Shown here piece by piece: positions 36,271 to 45,711 of a stretch of 64,000 nucleotides of DNA; position 1 is the first letter of the stretch; the number at the start of each line of letters is the position of its first letter. The DNA is from Roseibacillus sp. (GTDB lineage Bacteria > Verrucomicrobiota > Verrucomicrobiia > Verrucomicrobiales > Akkermansiaceae). The notes beneath the pieces were generated by a model. The model ran no database searches. It saw nothing but the letters and a program-made list of their open reading frames with translations, and was not told where the DNA came from. A program made the position numbers and the translations under genes. The stretch is from positions 31,468 through 95,467 of the forward strand of contig JAPKFB010000011.1 in assembly GCA_028821775.1 (NCBI GenBank). The letters run 5' to 3'.

Positions 36271-37128
36271 CTACCCCTTTGCCCCCAGGACTGCTTCCAT
36301 CATCCGAAGAGCTTCGCGGTTTTCGCGCACGGCGTGCACGCGATGGATGAGCGCCCCCTTGGCGCGGGTCGCCGCCGTGAGCGCCACGGTGGGCCACTCC
36401 TCTGGATCTGCGGAGTCGGTTCCGAGCACCTTTGCAATGAAACTTTTGCGCGAGAGCCCAATCAGGAGAGGCCGTTCGTTCACGATCAGACGCGGCAACT
36501 CCGCGAGGAGGGTCAAGTTGTGGGCCAGGGTCTTGCCAAAACCGATTCCGGGATCGAAGCACAGTTGTTCGGGCGCAATTCCGAACGCGGTGAGAGTGGC
36601 AAATCGCTCTTCGAAGAAAGCGCGCACATCCTCAATTACATCATCATAGCGCGGGTTGGCCTGCATCGTCCGCGGCTCGCCTTGCATGTGCATGACCACC
36701 ACCCCGACGGCGCTCTCACGACAAACCTGCGCCATCCTCTCGTCGCCACGCAGGCCGCTGATGTCGTTGACAATATCCGCACCTGCCGCCACCGCGCGCT
36801 CGGCCACTGCAGCCTTGGTGGTATCAATCGAAATCAAGCCCTTCCACTTCGCGCGCAGTTGCTCGATGACGGGCACCGTGCGCCTCAATTCCTCCTCCTC
36901 CCCCACCGGAGCGGCCCCCGGCCGGGTGGACTCTCCACCCACATCGATGATCTCTGCTCCTTCTGCGATCATCTCGTGGGCATGGAGGAGGGCGGCCTCC
37001 AGCGAATCAAATTGACCGCCATCCGAGAACGAATCCGGAGTCACATTCAGGATCCCCATGATCATCCCCCGGCCTTCCAGATCGAGGCGATGTTTGCCAG
37101 TTTTCCAAATCACGTCGCGTGGCATCAT
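36271..37128 (-). CDS. folP: Dihydropteroate synthase
   Basis: The start at 37128 (MMPRDVIWKTGKHRLDLEGR) suits the family length of about 285 residues. Core motifs are IMGILNVTPDSFSDGGQF, IIDVGGESTRPGAAPV and GKTLAHNLTLLAE; SRKSFIAK near the end is the pABA/pterin site. It makes 7,8-dihydropteroate in folate synthesis, in the cytoplasm. Two adjacent ATG codons make the exact start uncertain by one residue. Confidence 0.95.
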   Translation of the reverse strand: MMPRDVIWKTGKHRLDLEGRGMIMGILNVTPDSFSDGGQFDSLEAALLHAHEMIAEGAEIIDVGGESTRPGAAPVGEEEELRRTVPVIEQLRAKWKGLISIDTTKAAVAERAVAAGADIVNDISGLRGDERMAQVCRESAVGVVVMHMQGEPRTMQANPRYDDVIEDVRAFFEERFATLTAFGIAPEQLCFDPGIGFGKTLAHNLTLLAELPRLIVNERPLLIGLSRKSFIAKVLGTDSADPEEWPTVALTAATRAKGALIHRVHAVRENREALRMMEAVLGAKG

Positions 37129-37390
37129 TCCAAGGCCTTTTGCCTCACAAATCAATCCCCGCCTCGCCCACGATCCTCCCTCAGGCTCTGCGTCCCCCAC
37201 CCCAATAGGGCGTGGTCGAACAGTTTTGTGCCCCGCTCCCCTCCTCGCCTCGCCTGCTCAAAAGCGGCTTCACGGCGCGAAACTCTACAATTCCCAAACG
37301 CCCCTTCTCGTTCATTCCGGTCCCCTCGCAGCTCCCGGATCGCCTATTCAACGTTGCCTTGGCCCTTTCCAGAGACTAGGTTGCCCTCCC

Positions 37391-37966
37391 ATGCACACCC
37401 CGAATCCCAGCCGAATCGTCGCCCTAATCCTCGCGGCGCTCACGCTCGGTCTCCTCCCGGCCCTTAGCGCGCCCAAGAAATCCTTCCCGGACAATTACCA
37501 GGAAACGTGGGAGAGCGACGGCCCCAATGTTCGCATCAAGCGTCATCAGGATGGCTCGCGCACAATCTTCCAACGGAGTCCCAACGACCGCACCCTCGTC
37601 AAACGGACCTTCGGACCGAACGGTGCCCTCAGGATGATCACGGTCTATCGGGTCAATGCGCAGGGTAATCCCCTCTCGTGCAAGATTTTTGATGGCCGCA
37701 AATCGCTTCTCTACAAAGTAGGCTACGCCTACAGCAGGTCCACTGGGCGTCTCGAGGCCGAACGCATGTTCGACGCCCGGGCCCTCCGGACCAACCCTCG
37801 CACTGGCGAGGAGATTCCCATTCGCGTCATGTACTATAACTACGACGCACAGGGCCAATCGACCGCTCCCGAAGTCTACACCTTCAACAAGGGAGTGCGC
37901 GCCGGAGAGATCTTCGGCAAACAAGGAACCTTCCCCCACGAAAACCCCTTCAAGGGAACGCGCTAA
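37391..37966 (+). CDS. Secreted protein of unknown function
   Basis: The ATG at 37391 opens with MHTPNPSRIVALILAALTLG, a signal peptide cleaved near SALSAPKK. The protein of 191 residues has short repeated strands (VRIKRHQDGSRTIFQRSPND, KVGYAYSRSTGRLEAERMFD). I do not know its family. It is followed 18 bases later by a membrane-anchored protein gene, and the two may be co-transcribed. The longer frame to 37058 lacks a leader. Confidence 0.7.
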   Translation: MHTPNPSRIVALILAALTLGLLPALSAPKKSFPDNYQETWESDGPNVRIKRHQDGSRTIFQRSPNDRTLVKRTFGPNGALRMITVYRVNAQGNPLSCKIFDGRKSLLYKVGYAYSRSTGRLEAERMFDARALRTNPRTGEEIPIRVMYYNYDAQGQSTAPEVYTFNKGVRAGEIFGKQGTFPHENPFKGTR

Positions 37967-37984
37967 GATCGTCCTCCCCCGACC

Positions 37985-39148
37985 ATGAAGGATCTCGGCA
38001 CCCTGGCCACCCTGGTGGTCCTTGCCTTGATCGCTGCCATTGCCCTGGTCCTGACCAAACCACCAGAAGCGGGGCAGAATCTCCCGGCACCCGAGCCCCC
38101 TCCCCTCGAACTCTACGTCGAGAGCATTCTGGGATTGCCCCTCAAAGATCCACCCATCATCCAACGCGTCTCGCAGGATGTTCTTCTCGCTGAAATCAAA
38201 GGGAACTTCGACGAGCAATTCGGCCCCGGTGGGCTGGCTCGGCGGGCACGGGCACTCGAACTTCTCGGCTTCGAGGACTTGGCCAGCCGCAGCCTGCGCG
38301 AGGAATTCATTGCACTCGAAGCGAGCGGCATCCGCGGATGGTTCAATGAGCGCAAGGGGAACATTCTCGTCCCCAATGACTTTGACCCTCTCAAGATCCA
38401 GGATCGCTCGATCCTCCTCGGACTCATCGCGCGCCTCCTTGTCCATCAGCACACTCCGACCACGATCGGAACACTCGCAGACGACGCCTGGGTCGCGCGC
38501 CGAGGTCTTCACGCCGCCATCGCAGAGAGCATCGAGGCGAGGTTCCGGGCAGAACACCGCGCAGCATTCGACGTTCCCACCTCGCGCCAAACCGAGCGCG
38601 AGGCAATCATTCTGAACCTGCCAACTTACCTGCACCCAATCGGGGGACTGCCCCTCGAGAAAGGCGAAGCTCGCATCTATCTCGAAAGTCGCGTCAAAAC
38701 CGGGGCGCGCTCCCTCCCCGATCTCATCCGGGAACCCATCGAGAGCACCTTGGAACTTCTGGGAGGCGATCCCTCCTCAGTCTCTCCTCCACGCCTGCCC
38801 AAGGAGAGCGCCTCTGCACCAAATCAAAGCCTGTTGGAGGAGTCCCTCGGTTCCCTCGCGGTGCAGACTCTCGTCGAGTGGCTCGACAGCTACGAACAAG
38901 CGCAAGCCCTCGCCCTGCTGTGGCGAGGCGACCGCTATCGACTCTTTGCCAATGGCACCGGCGATCACCTCCTCTGGGTCTGTCGCTGGGAAACCTCCCA
39001 AGCCGCCGCCCGCGCGGCAGAGGTTTTTTCCGGCAGGGCAAAGCGGAAATCCGATCCCCCTCGCGCGTTCTCGGTCACCGCTCATGGTCGCATCACTCTC
39101 CTCGCAAACTGCGCGGACGAAAGGACCCTGAAGGCGCTCTTGCGATAG
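37985..39148 (+). CDS. Membrane-anchored protein of unknown function, possibly metallopeptidase-like
   Basis: This 387-residue protein has an N-terminal transmembrane helix (MKDLGTLATLVVLALIAAIA) and a Pro-rich linker. The middle segment LLGLIARLLVHQHTPTTIGT aligns loosely with the place where related metallopeptidases have an HEL-HALQDQ motif, but the Glu is missing, so catalysis by that route is not expected. The C-terminal half ends in VCRWETSQAAARAAEVFSG. I recognise no named family. The peptidase resemblance is speculation from pattern alone. Confidence 0.6.
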   Translation: MKDLGTLATLVVLALIAAIALVLTKPPEAGQNLPAPEPPPLELYVESILGLPLKDPPIIQRVSQDVLLAEIKGNFDEQFGPGGLARRARALELLGFEDLASRSLREEFIALEASGIRGWFNERKGNILVPNDFDPLKIQDRSILLGLIARLLVHQHTPTTIGTLADDAWVARRGLHAAIAESIEARFRAEHRAAFDVPTSRQTEREAIILNLPTYLHPIGGLPLEKGEARIYLESRVKTGARSLPDLIREPIESTLELLGGDPSSVSPPRLPKESASAPNQSLLEESLGSLAVQTLVEWLDSYEQAQALALLWRGDRYRLFANGTGDHLLWVCRWETSQAAARAAEVFSGRAKRKSDPPRAFSVTAHGRITLLANCADERTLKALLR

Positions 39149-39216
39149 CATCCCCTCGGATGACCTCAGGGAACGGTGGACAGCGAGCGGCCTTCGAGCC
39201 TAGCCTCGCTCCCAAG

Positions 39217-39492
39217 ATGATCGCCAAACGAGTAATCTTCACCGGCCGGGTTCAGGGCGTCGGATTCCGCTATACAACCAAGGAGATCGCCACCGGTTTC
39301 GACGTGGTGGGAGCAGTCAGGAATCTCCCCGACGGGAGAGTGGAATTGGAAGTGATGGGCGAGCTGGAGGAGGTTGAGGAATACCTCAACCACATCGCCG
39401 AGGAGAGCCCGGTTTCGCACTTCATCAAGGAGACCCAAATCGACGAGATTCCGCTGCTGGAAGAGGCCAAAGGGTTTCGGATCGCGCGTTGA
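39217..39492 (+). CDS. acyP: Acylphosphatase
   Basis: Starting at MIAKRVIFTGRVQGVGFRYT, the 91-residue protein has the catalytic Arg in VQGVGFR and the conserved Asn in VRNLPDGRVELEVMG. It hydrolyses acyl phosphates to acid and phosphate. A longer frame upstream to 38878 is an overlap with the preceding gene, not coding. Length matches the family exactly. Confidence 0.95.
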   Translation: MIAKRVIFTGRVQGVGFRYTTKEIATGFDVVGAVRNLPDGRVELEVMGELEEVEEYLNHIAEESPVSHFIKETQIDEIPLLEEAKGFRIAR

Positions 39493-39642
39493 ATTCCTTC
39501 CCCCTCATAGGAAGCTCCAGGAACCAAGAACCAGATTAGTGGAACACTCTTCAAGGAAGCTGGTTTCTTGGAGCCTGCAATAGAATCCTGAAGGTCAATG
39601 AGAACCTGTTGGTTGGTTCTTCGCGAAGCGAATCGACCTCCA

Positions 39643-40509
39643 TCATTCCTCCTCCACCACCCGATAGAGTTGTGACTTGGGAATCTCCACCCCTGCCGGA
39701 AAAACAGACAGAGTGGTCTCGGGAACAACCGCAAAGGTGGCACTGAGAAATCGCCAGCAAAGAAACTCATCGAGATACTCGATGACATAGCTTTTTCCAG
39801 GAATGCTCACCCAGGTAAGGAACACTTCGTCGTTCAGGAAGGAAATCTCCTTGAGGGCCACCGTCTCTACTCCCACGATTTCGGTGGCAATGGAAGAGGG
39901 ATCGATCACGTAGCTGATGAACTCTCCCACCCCGTCGGAGATGGCTCCTTTCGCTTTGGTAATGCGCGAAACACTCTGTGCCACACAGACAAGGGAGTTG
40001 GATCCGAGAAAATCAGGTCCAGCGGCGGTGTCGGATCCATCGCTGAACTCGACGCTGAGCACCTTGGCCGCGCCCACCGCCACCCCGGGAAAGGAGGCAA
40101 AGCTGGCGCCATCCGCCGCCGACACTGCGAGCTTGAAAAAGTCGACCGTCTCGGGTCCCACATTAAAATTCTGCACCTCGATGGTCCGGGGTGCTCCTTC
40201 GCTTCCGATCACCAACGTGCCCTCCCACGTGCTTGCGCCGATGGTCACCTCGAAATCGATGTTCACATCTTCCCTATACTCAAGATGGGACCACGCTTCC
40301 GGAAACTCTGAGATCGCAAAATCTTCGCGAAGCGCAGCATCGTTATAGGCAAATTCGATCGCCACCGGATCCGAGACCGACGCCAGCGCCAGGAGGCCGG
40401 GTCCGAAGACGAGATCAACTGTCCCGCTAGCGGTCCACCTGATTTCGCCCCCCACCGCGAACTGGAAACTCAGGATAGTGGTCAAAAGCGGCGGGATCCA
40501 GCGATGCAT
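39643..40509 (-). CDS. Secreted protein of unknown function
   Basis: The ATG at 40509 opens MHRWIPPLLTTILSFQFAVG, a leader. The protein of 288 residues is beta-rich (IRWTASGTVDLVFGPGLLAL, FNVGPETVDFFKLAVS) and has the flavour of PEP-CTERM exported proteins, but the C-terminal PEP-CTERM anchor is missing. The end (FAVVPETTLSVFPAGVEIPK) resembles the choice-of-anchor type region of exported Verrucomicrobia proteins. No family is certain. In-frame sequence upstream of 40509 overlaps the decayed cutA. Confidence 0.65.
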   Translation of the reverse strand: MHRWIPPLLTTILSFQFAVGGEIRWTASGTVDLVFGPGLLALASVSDPVAIEFAYNDAALREDFAISEFPEAWSHLEYREDVNIDFEVTIGASTWEGTLVIGSEGAPRTIEVQNFNVGPETVDFFKLAVSAADGASFASFPGVAVGAAKVLSVEFSDGSDTAAGPDFLGSNSLVCVAQSVSRITKAKGAISDGVGEFISYVIDPSSIATEIVGVETVALKEISFLNDEVFLTWVSIPGKSYVIEYLDEFLCWRFLSATFAVVPETTLSVFPAGVEIPKSQLYRVVEEE

Positions 40510-40558
40510 CGATCCCTTCGGTAGCCGAGCTCTCCCCCTTTCGCAAGTTCTCGCGAAT

Positions 40559-40882
40559 CTACGCTCTGATCTCTGATCGCACCCACTTGAGATAACCTTC
40601 GCTTCCAGCCCCACAGAAAGCGCCAAAACCTCAGGGACCTCGTAGGGAGGCCTCACCAATAGTTCGCGCTCAAGCTCCTCTAGGCTGCTCCGCGGTGGTC
40701 TTGAAGACTGCGAACACCTCCTCTTCCGTGGAAACCTTGCCCTCCCAGCGAAAGATGGACTCCACGGCCGGAATCAGATTAACGTAGGCTCCCAGTTGCA
40801 TTTCCACCAGCGCCGTGCCAATCTGTCGCGCCTGAGGGAGATCGGGGAAGCGACACAGGACCACCTGCACATCAGCCCTCAC
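40559..40882 (-). pseudogene. cutA: cutA-like gene broken by two compensating frameshifts
   Basis: The start MRADVQVVLCRFPDLPQARQ and GAYVNLIPAVESIFRWEGKV match CutA1 closely up to KTTAEQ, then a TGA closes that frame at 40670. The next frame carries the missing part: LEELERELLVRPPYEVPEVL. A second shift returns to the first frame to give GSEGYLKWVRSEIRA and a stop at 40559. The total span is 324 bases, or 107 codons plus stop, which is the normal CutA length. So one insertion and one deletion balance each other. CutA proteins bind divalent metals. Either the gene is inactive or the sequence has paired indel errors. Confidence 0.82.
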
Positions 40883-40919
40883 TCCTCAATATCCGAGAAC
40901 TGACAACCGGCAACCGAAT

Positions 40920-42107
40920 TTGAACAGCGGGTTCATCGAAAAACTGATTACGCGGCTCGATCGCCTCAGCCCTCGCCAAGTGCACAACTTGGTCGACCGG
41001 CTGGTGCGCGAGAAGGGCTTTCTGGAGAATGTCTTCGAGGCTTTGCAGGAGGGCGTGCTCATCCTTGAACCCGATGGCGCGGTCACTTTTCTCAATGATG
41101 CCGCCTGCGGGTTCTTTGGATTGAATTCCGAAGAGGCGGTCGGCCAGCACCTGAACACCCTCGTGCGCGGACTCGATTGGAAGTCTCTCGTCGGCCCCAG
41201 CCGCCAGACCGTCAATCGTGACCTTGAGGTGTTCTACCCCGACAATCGGTTCCTCAATTTCTACCTCTCTCCGCTGGTCGAAGAGGTCGATGGCAGCGAG
41301 GAGTTGCTGGGCTATGTCATGCTGGTGCGCGACATCACGGAGTCGCGACGGGAAACCGAAGAGGCCATCGAAAGCGAAAAGCTCAATGCTCTCACCCTGC
41401 TCGCAGCGGGGGTGGCTCACGAGATTGGCAATCCCCTCAACTCTCTCGGGATCCACCTGCAACTCCTCGAGCGCAAGGTCGACTCTCTCCCACCGAGTGA
41501 TCGCGAGAAGCTCGATGAACATCTCACCACCGCGCGCAGGGAGATTCAGCGCCTCGACACTCTCCTCAAGGAATTCCTTCACGCCATCCGACCGGCCAAC
41601 CCAAATCGCCAGCCTGGAAATCTGAACAAGGTCGTGGAAGACACTCTCAGCATTCTCGCCCCGGACCTCGAAGAAAGGAACGTCAGCGTTCACTTGAGCC
41701 TCGACCCCCAACTTCCCTCCCTCTCCCTCGACGCGGACCAACTCAAGCAAGCCTTCTTCAACCTCCTGAAGAACGCCTATCAATCGCTCCCGGGCTCCGG
41801 GGGAGAAGTTCACATCGCCTCCAAGTTCACAGAGTTTGAAATCGTGATCTCGGTCACGGACAACGGATCTGGCATCTCTCCCGAAATGATGGGCTCCCTC
41901 TTCGAGCCTTATCGCTCCGGACGGAAATCCGGCACCGGTCTCGGCCTCCTCATCGTGCGCAGGATCATCCGTGAACACGGAGGCGAAATCGAGATCGAGA
42001 GCGAGGAGAACGAAGGAACCACCGTCCGGCTCTACTTCCAACGGGTCGAAAGACGCGTCCGCCTCATCGAGGATTCCTCCGCCAAGAAGAAGGTCATCGA
42101 AGTCTGA
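40920..42107 (+). CDS. PAS-domain sensor histidine kinase
   Basis: This 395-residue cytosolic protein starts at a TTG (MNSGFIEKLITRLDRLSPRQ). It has a PAS domain (about 35-140: NVFEALQEGVLILEPDGAVT), a HisKA helix with the phosphorylated His167 in AAGVAHEIGNPLNSLG, and an ATPase domain with FFNLLKNAYQSL (N box), TDNGSGISPEMM and SGTGLGLLIVRRI. No transmembrane helix is present, so it senses an internal signal. It is 39 bases from the NtrC-type regulator gene and is its likely partner. The layout resembles NtrB/AtoS-type kinases. Confidence 0.92.
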   Translation: MNSGFIEKLITRLDRLSPRQVHNLVDRLVREKGFLENVFEALQEGVLILEPDGAVTFLNDAACGFFGLNSEEAVGQHLNTLVRGLDWKSLVGPSRQTVNRDLEVFYPDNRFLNFYLSPLVEEVDGSEELLGYVMLVRDITESRRETEEAIESEKLNALTLLAAGVAHEIGNPLNSLGIHLQLLERKVDSLPPSDREKLDEHLTTARREIQRLDTLLKEFLHAIRPANPNRQPGNLNKVVEDTLSILAPDLEERNVSVHLSLDPQLPSLSLDADQLKQAFFNLLKNAYQSLPGSGGEVHIASKFTEFEIVISVTDNGSGISPEMMGSLFEPYRSGRKSGTGLGLLIVRRIIREHGGEIEIESEENEGTTVRLYFQRVERRVRLIEDSSAKKKVIEV

Positions 42108-42146
42108 TCCACGACCCAGCCACCTCCCGTCTCTCTTTCTCCCCTC

Positions 42147-43565
42147 ATGAATCCCATCGTTCTCATCGTCGACGACGAAAAACCAACCCGCGACGGCCTG
42201 CGAGCGGCTCTCGATGAGAGATTCGACGTCTACGTCGCGGCCGATGCCAAAGAAGCCCGGCAGGTCCTCAACAGTGAACCGGTCGATGTGCTCCTCACCG
42301 ATTTGCGCCTCGGAGCCAACTCCGGAATGGATCTTTTGGACGAGGCGCTCACGCTCTCCAAACCTCCCGTTTCGATCATGATGACCGCCTACGGGTCTGT
42401 CGATACCGCGGTGGAAGCGATGCGCCGCGGAGCTTGGCACTTCGTCACCAAGCCCCTCAACTTGGAAGAGGTGGAGCTCCTCCTGACCCGCGCGGCCCGA
42501 GGTCGCAACATCGAGAGTGAAAACCGACGCCTGAGCTCTGAGAACCGCGAACTCAAAAAGAAGGCGAGATCTCCCAGCGCCGGATTGGAGCGACTGATCG
42601 GCAAGTCCGAGAGCATGGCTCGCATCGCCGAGTTGGTCGAGCAAGTCGCGCCCACCCGGGCCACCATCCTCATCGAGGGCGAGTCAGGCACCGGAAAGGA
42701 ACTCGTCGCCCACGCCATCCACGATCTCTCGGGCCGCCCGGCAGATAAGCTGGTGGTCGTGAACTGCGCCGCGCTGTCGCCCCAACTTCTCGAGTCGGAA
42801 CTCTTCGGTCACGAGAGAGGAGCTTTCACGGGCGCCACCCAGCGCCGCATCGGACGTTTTGAGCAAGCCGACGGAGGAACGCTCTTCCTGGACGAGATCG
42901 GCGAAATCGACGCCGCCACCCAGGTCAAACTCCTCCGAGCCCTCTCCGAGCGAACCTTTGAGCGCGTAGGATCAAGCAAGACCATCGGAGTGGATGTCAG
43001 ACTCCTCGCAGCCACCAACCGCAGGCTGCGCGAAATGGTGACCGCAGGCGAGTTCCGCGAAGACCTCTTTTTCCGCCTCAACGTCGTGACCATCACAGTC
43101 CCCCCCCTCCGAAATCGCGCTGAAGACGTGGTCCTCCTCGCCAATGCATTCCTGAGGGAATTCGCGGAGGAAAACGGCCGGCCTTTCAAGCCCTTGAGCG
43201 ATGACGCCCTCGCTTTGCTCCGCTCCTACTCCTGGCCTGGTAACGTCCGAGAGCTCCGGACCACCATCGAACACGGAGTGGTCATGTCGAACCAGGACCG
43301 CATCGAGATCCACCATCTCCCTGCCTTTTTCGGCCAAGGCGAGCCTTCCCCCGCCGATTCGGGACCGGATCTCGACTCCACCGGCGAAAAGGACCTTGCG
43401 CCCACCGGGGAATTTAACTTGCATGCCCTTGAGATACACGCCATTCGGAGCGCTCTGCGGCACACCACCGGAAATCGCACCAAGGCGGCAGAATTACTCG
43501 GCATCAGCCGACGCACTTTGCAGAGGAAACTGAAAGACCTTCCAAGCCCTTCGGACCCATCCTGA
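42147..43565 (+). CDS. NtrC family sigma-54-dependent response regulator
   Basis: This 472-residue protein has a receiver domain (Asp9/Asp10, phosphorylated Asp52, Thr80, Lys102), a sigma-54 AAA domain (Walker A GESGTGKE at 178-185, ELFGHERGAFTGA at about 218-230) and a C-terminal Fis-type helix-turn-helix (GNRTKAAELLGISRRTLQRK). GAFTGA is the sigma-54 contact loop. It therefore activates sigma-54 promoters when phosphorylated by the upstream kinase. Targets cannot be seen here, but a polytopic membrane protein gene follows 11 bases later. Confidence 0.95.
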   Translation: MNPIVLIVDDEKPTRDGLRAALDERFDVYVAADAKEARQVLNSEPVDVLLTDLRLGANSGMDLLDEALTLSKPPVSIMMTAYGSVDTAVEAMRRGAWHFVTKPLNLEEVELLLTRAARGRNIESENRRLSSENRELKKKARSPSAGLERLIGKSESMARIAELVEQVAPTRATILIEGESGTGKELVAHAIHDLSGRPADKLVVVNCAALSPQLLESELFGHERGAFTGATQRRIGRFEQADGGTLFLDEIGEIDAATQVKLLRALSERTFERVGSSKTIGVDVRLLAATNRRLREMVTAGEFREDLFFRLNVVTITVPPLRNRAEDVVLLANAFLREFAEENGRPFKPLSDDALALLRSYSWPGNVRELRTTIEHGVVMSNQDRIEIHHLPAFFGQGEPSPADSGPDLDSTGEKDLAPTGEFNLHALEIHAIRSALRHTTGNRTKAAELLGISRRTLQRKLKDLPSPSDPS

Positions 43566-43575
43566 CCCACGCACC

Positions 43576-45372
43576 ATGAGCACCGTAGATACCTCTGGAA
43601 CATCCCTCAACGCGGGCACCATCACTCGCCGCCTTCTTTTCTTCATCCTCCTGATCGGCCTCTCGCTGCTCTACCTTCTCGTCACCTTCCGCGGACTCGA
43701 TTCCCCCAAGGGCATGGAACAGGCTCAGATCGCCCGTGAGATCGCCAGGGGGAATGGATTCTCTTCCAAGATGCTGCGCCCGATTTCCATCTGGAAAAAT
43801 GCCCAGCTCAATGATGGGCAACCCGTCCTCGCCGAAGCCAAGCGGGACACCTACCACTCCCCCCTCCATCCCATCCTCCTCTCTGCCGTCCTGAAGTGTG
43901 TGGACGGAGGAAACATGGAAAAGTGGCAAATGTCGGAGAATGACACCGTCTTCAAACTTGATCGCATCATCGCGGCCACCGCAGTGATCTGCTTCCTGAT
44001 GGCGATCGGAGTGAACTATCTTCTGATCTCCCGAATATTTGACGCCAAGATCGGCGGAGTCACCGCCCTCCTCATGTTGCTCTGCGATCTCAATTGGCAA
44101 TTCTCGCAAACCGGGCTTCCGCAGATGTTCATGCTGCTTCTCTTCTCCTGTGCCTGCTTCTTCGCCTATCGAGCGGTGGAAACCACCGAGGAAGGTAAGA
44201 TCGCGCTGGCTCCCGCCCTGATTGCAGCCGCCTTCTTTGGACTCCTTGCGCTCACCCACTGGCTGGCCATCTGGATCGTCCTGGGCTATGCGGTCTACGC
44301 CGGATTCTTCCTGAGACCACGCGGAGCCGCGGGATTGGCCGCTCTGGGCTTTGTCTTCCTCCTTTCCTTCTGGCCACTTTATAAAAACTACGAATACACC
44401 GGCAGCCTTGGAGGCATCTCCATCTTCGCGGTCTACAACGGTCTGGGGACCAGTGAAGAATCCATCATGCGGACCTACGATGTCGGGGACACCAATCTGC
44501 CCTTGCAGAACCTCTCCTTCCGGATCGTTCGCATGATGCTTCTGCAAGGCGGTGATCTCTACCTCAACCTCGGCTCCATCCTGACCGCCCCGTTGTTCTT
44601 CCTCGCCCTCATGCATCCCTTCAAACGAAGGTCGATCGCGAACTTTCGATGGTGTCTCCTTCTCATGTGGCTCTCTGGGGCGCTCGGAATGTCGATCTTT
44701 GGCCTCTCCGGAAGCGCCACGGATCCCAATCAACTCCACGTTCTCTTTGCGCCCCTCTTCGCAGCCTATGGCCTCGCCTTCGTGGCCATCCTCTGGAGCC
44801 GCTTGAAGCTTCCCACCGAAATCCCACAACTGCGCCATGCCCACTTCGTGATCGTGGCCCTCATCAGCGCAGGCCCCCTCATCCTCGAACTTCCCCGCCA
44901 GATCAAGACCGGCCTCATCGCGAAAAACCACCTTCCCAATTGGCCCCCCTACTACCCCCCGGCTCTCAACATCAGTCTCGCGGAGCTCACTCGGGAAAAC
45001 GAAATCGTGGTCTCTGATCAACCATGGGCAGTCGCTTGGTATGGCGACCGCACTTCCCTCTGGCTCCCCAAGCGCATCAGTGATTTCACTTTCCTCGAAA
45101 ATCTCGCCAAAGACCAGGATGAGCCGGTGGCGGGCATCCTCATCTCGCCATATTCCCACAATGGAGGGCCCATGTACAACGTCTACGGGGAATATCGACC
45201 ATGGGCCCCCCTCGTGATGGACGGCTGGGTGTCAGAGATGACGCGGAAACGCCCCGGTGGACTCGTGTTTCAAGATCCAGCCCTCAAGGTTATCCTCTCG
45301 CGTTACCCTAATCCAGAGAGCCTCTACCGGAGCCTTCTCGTTTTCTGGTCCGCGGAACCTGGCAAGAAATAA
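43576..45372 (+). CDS. Polytopic membrane protein, GT-C glycosyltransferase-like
   Basis: This 598-residue protein has about ten to twelve hydrophobic helices and large hydrophilic loops. It starts with a helix in RRLLFFILLIGLSLLYLLVT. The first loop has DSPKGMEQAQIAREIARGNG, in the place where GT-C dolichyl-phosphate-mannose-type transferases have an acidic motif, followed by AEAKRDTYHSPLHPILLSAV. The pattern suggests a lipid-linked sugar transferase, but no family is certain. It sits between the NtrC regulator and xseB in one plus-strand run. Confidence 0.75.
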   Translation: MSTVDTSGTSLNAGTITRRLLFFILLIGLSLLYLLVTFRGLDSPKGMEQAQIAREIARGNGFSSKMLRPISIWKNAQLNDGQPVLAEAKRDTYHSPLHPILLSAVLKCVDGGNMEKWQMSENDTVFKLDRIIAATAVICFLMAIGVNYLLISRIFDAKIGGVTALLMLLCDLNWQFSQTGLPQMFMLLLFSCACFFAYRAVETTEEGKIALAPALIAAAFFGLLALTHWLAIWIVLGYAVYAGFFLRPRGAAGLAALGFVFLLSFWPLYKNYEYTGSLGGISIFAVYNGLGTSEESIMRTYDVGDTNLPLQNLSFRIVRMMLLQGGDLYLNLGSILTAPLFFLALMHPFKRRSIANFRWCLLLMWLSGALGMSIFGLSGSATDPNQLHVLFAPLFAAYGLAFVAILWSRLKLPTEIPQLRHAHFVIVALISAGPLILELPRQIKTGLIAKNHLPNWPPYYPPALNISLAELTRENEIVVSDQPWAVAWYGDRTSLWLPKRISDFTFLENLAKDQDEPVAGILISPYSHNGGPMYNVYGEYRPWAPLVMDGWVSEMTRKRPGGLVFQDPALKVILSRYPNPESLYRSLLVFWSAEPGKK

Positions 45373-45393
45373 CCGCCTCTCCTCTCCCCCGCC

Positions 45394-45711
45394 ATGGCGC
45401 GAAAACAGGCAAAATCTTCGGATGCGGGCTCCTTCGAGGATGCCATGGTCAAGTTGGAAGCTCTGGTCGAAGCCATGGAAAATGACCAGCTCCCGCTGGA
45501 GGAATTGGTCGCCCATTACGAGAAGGGCGCCGGACTGCTTCAGCATTGTGAAAAGGTTCTCGCAACTGCCCGCAAACGCATCGAATTGATTGAAGTCGGA
45601 AACTCACCCGAAAAGGGACTGACCCCTGAGATCGAGCGAGATGAGAATTCTGGGGAGGTCCCTCGCCCCCACAACGACGTCGATCCTGACGATGACATCA
45701 GACTCCTCTAA
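45394..45711 (+). CDS. xseB: Exodeoxyribonuclease VII small subunit
   Basis: This 105-residue protein has the XseB two-helix core: SFEDAMVKLEALVEAMENDQ, then LPLEELVAHYEKGAGLLQHC and LATARKRIELIE. It forms the nuclease with XseA, which is not in this window. The C-terminal part is acidic and longer than usual. It overlaps the start of dxs by 20 bases. Confidence 0.95.
   Translation: MARKQAKSSDAGSFEDAMVKLEALVEAMENDQLPLEELVAHYEKGAGLLQHCEKVLATARKRIELIEVGNSPEKGLTPEIERDENSGEVPRPHNDVDPDDDIRLL

Noticed and set aside
43504..45159. A 551-codon minus-strand frame opposite the polytopic membrane protein
   Set aside because: The plus frame shows clear membrane helices and tight operon spacing; the minus frame is a charged, low-complexity shadow.
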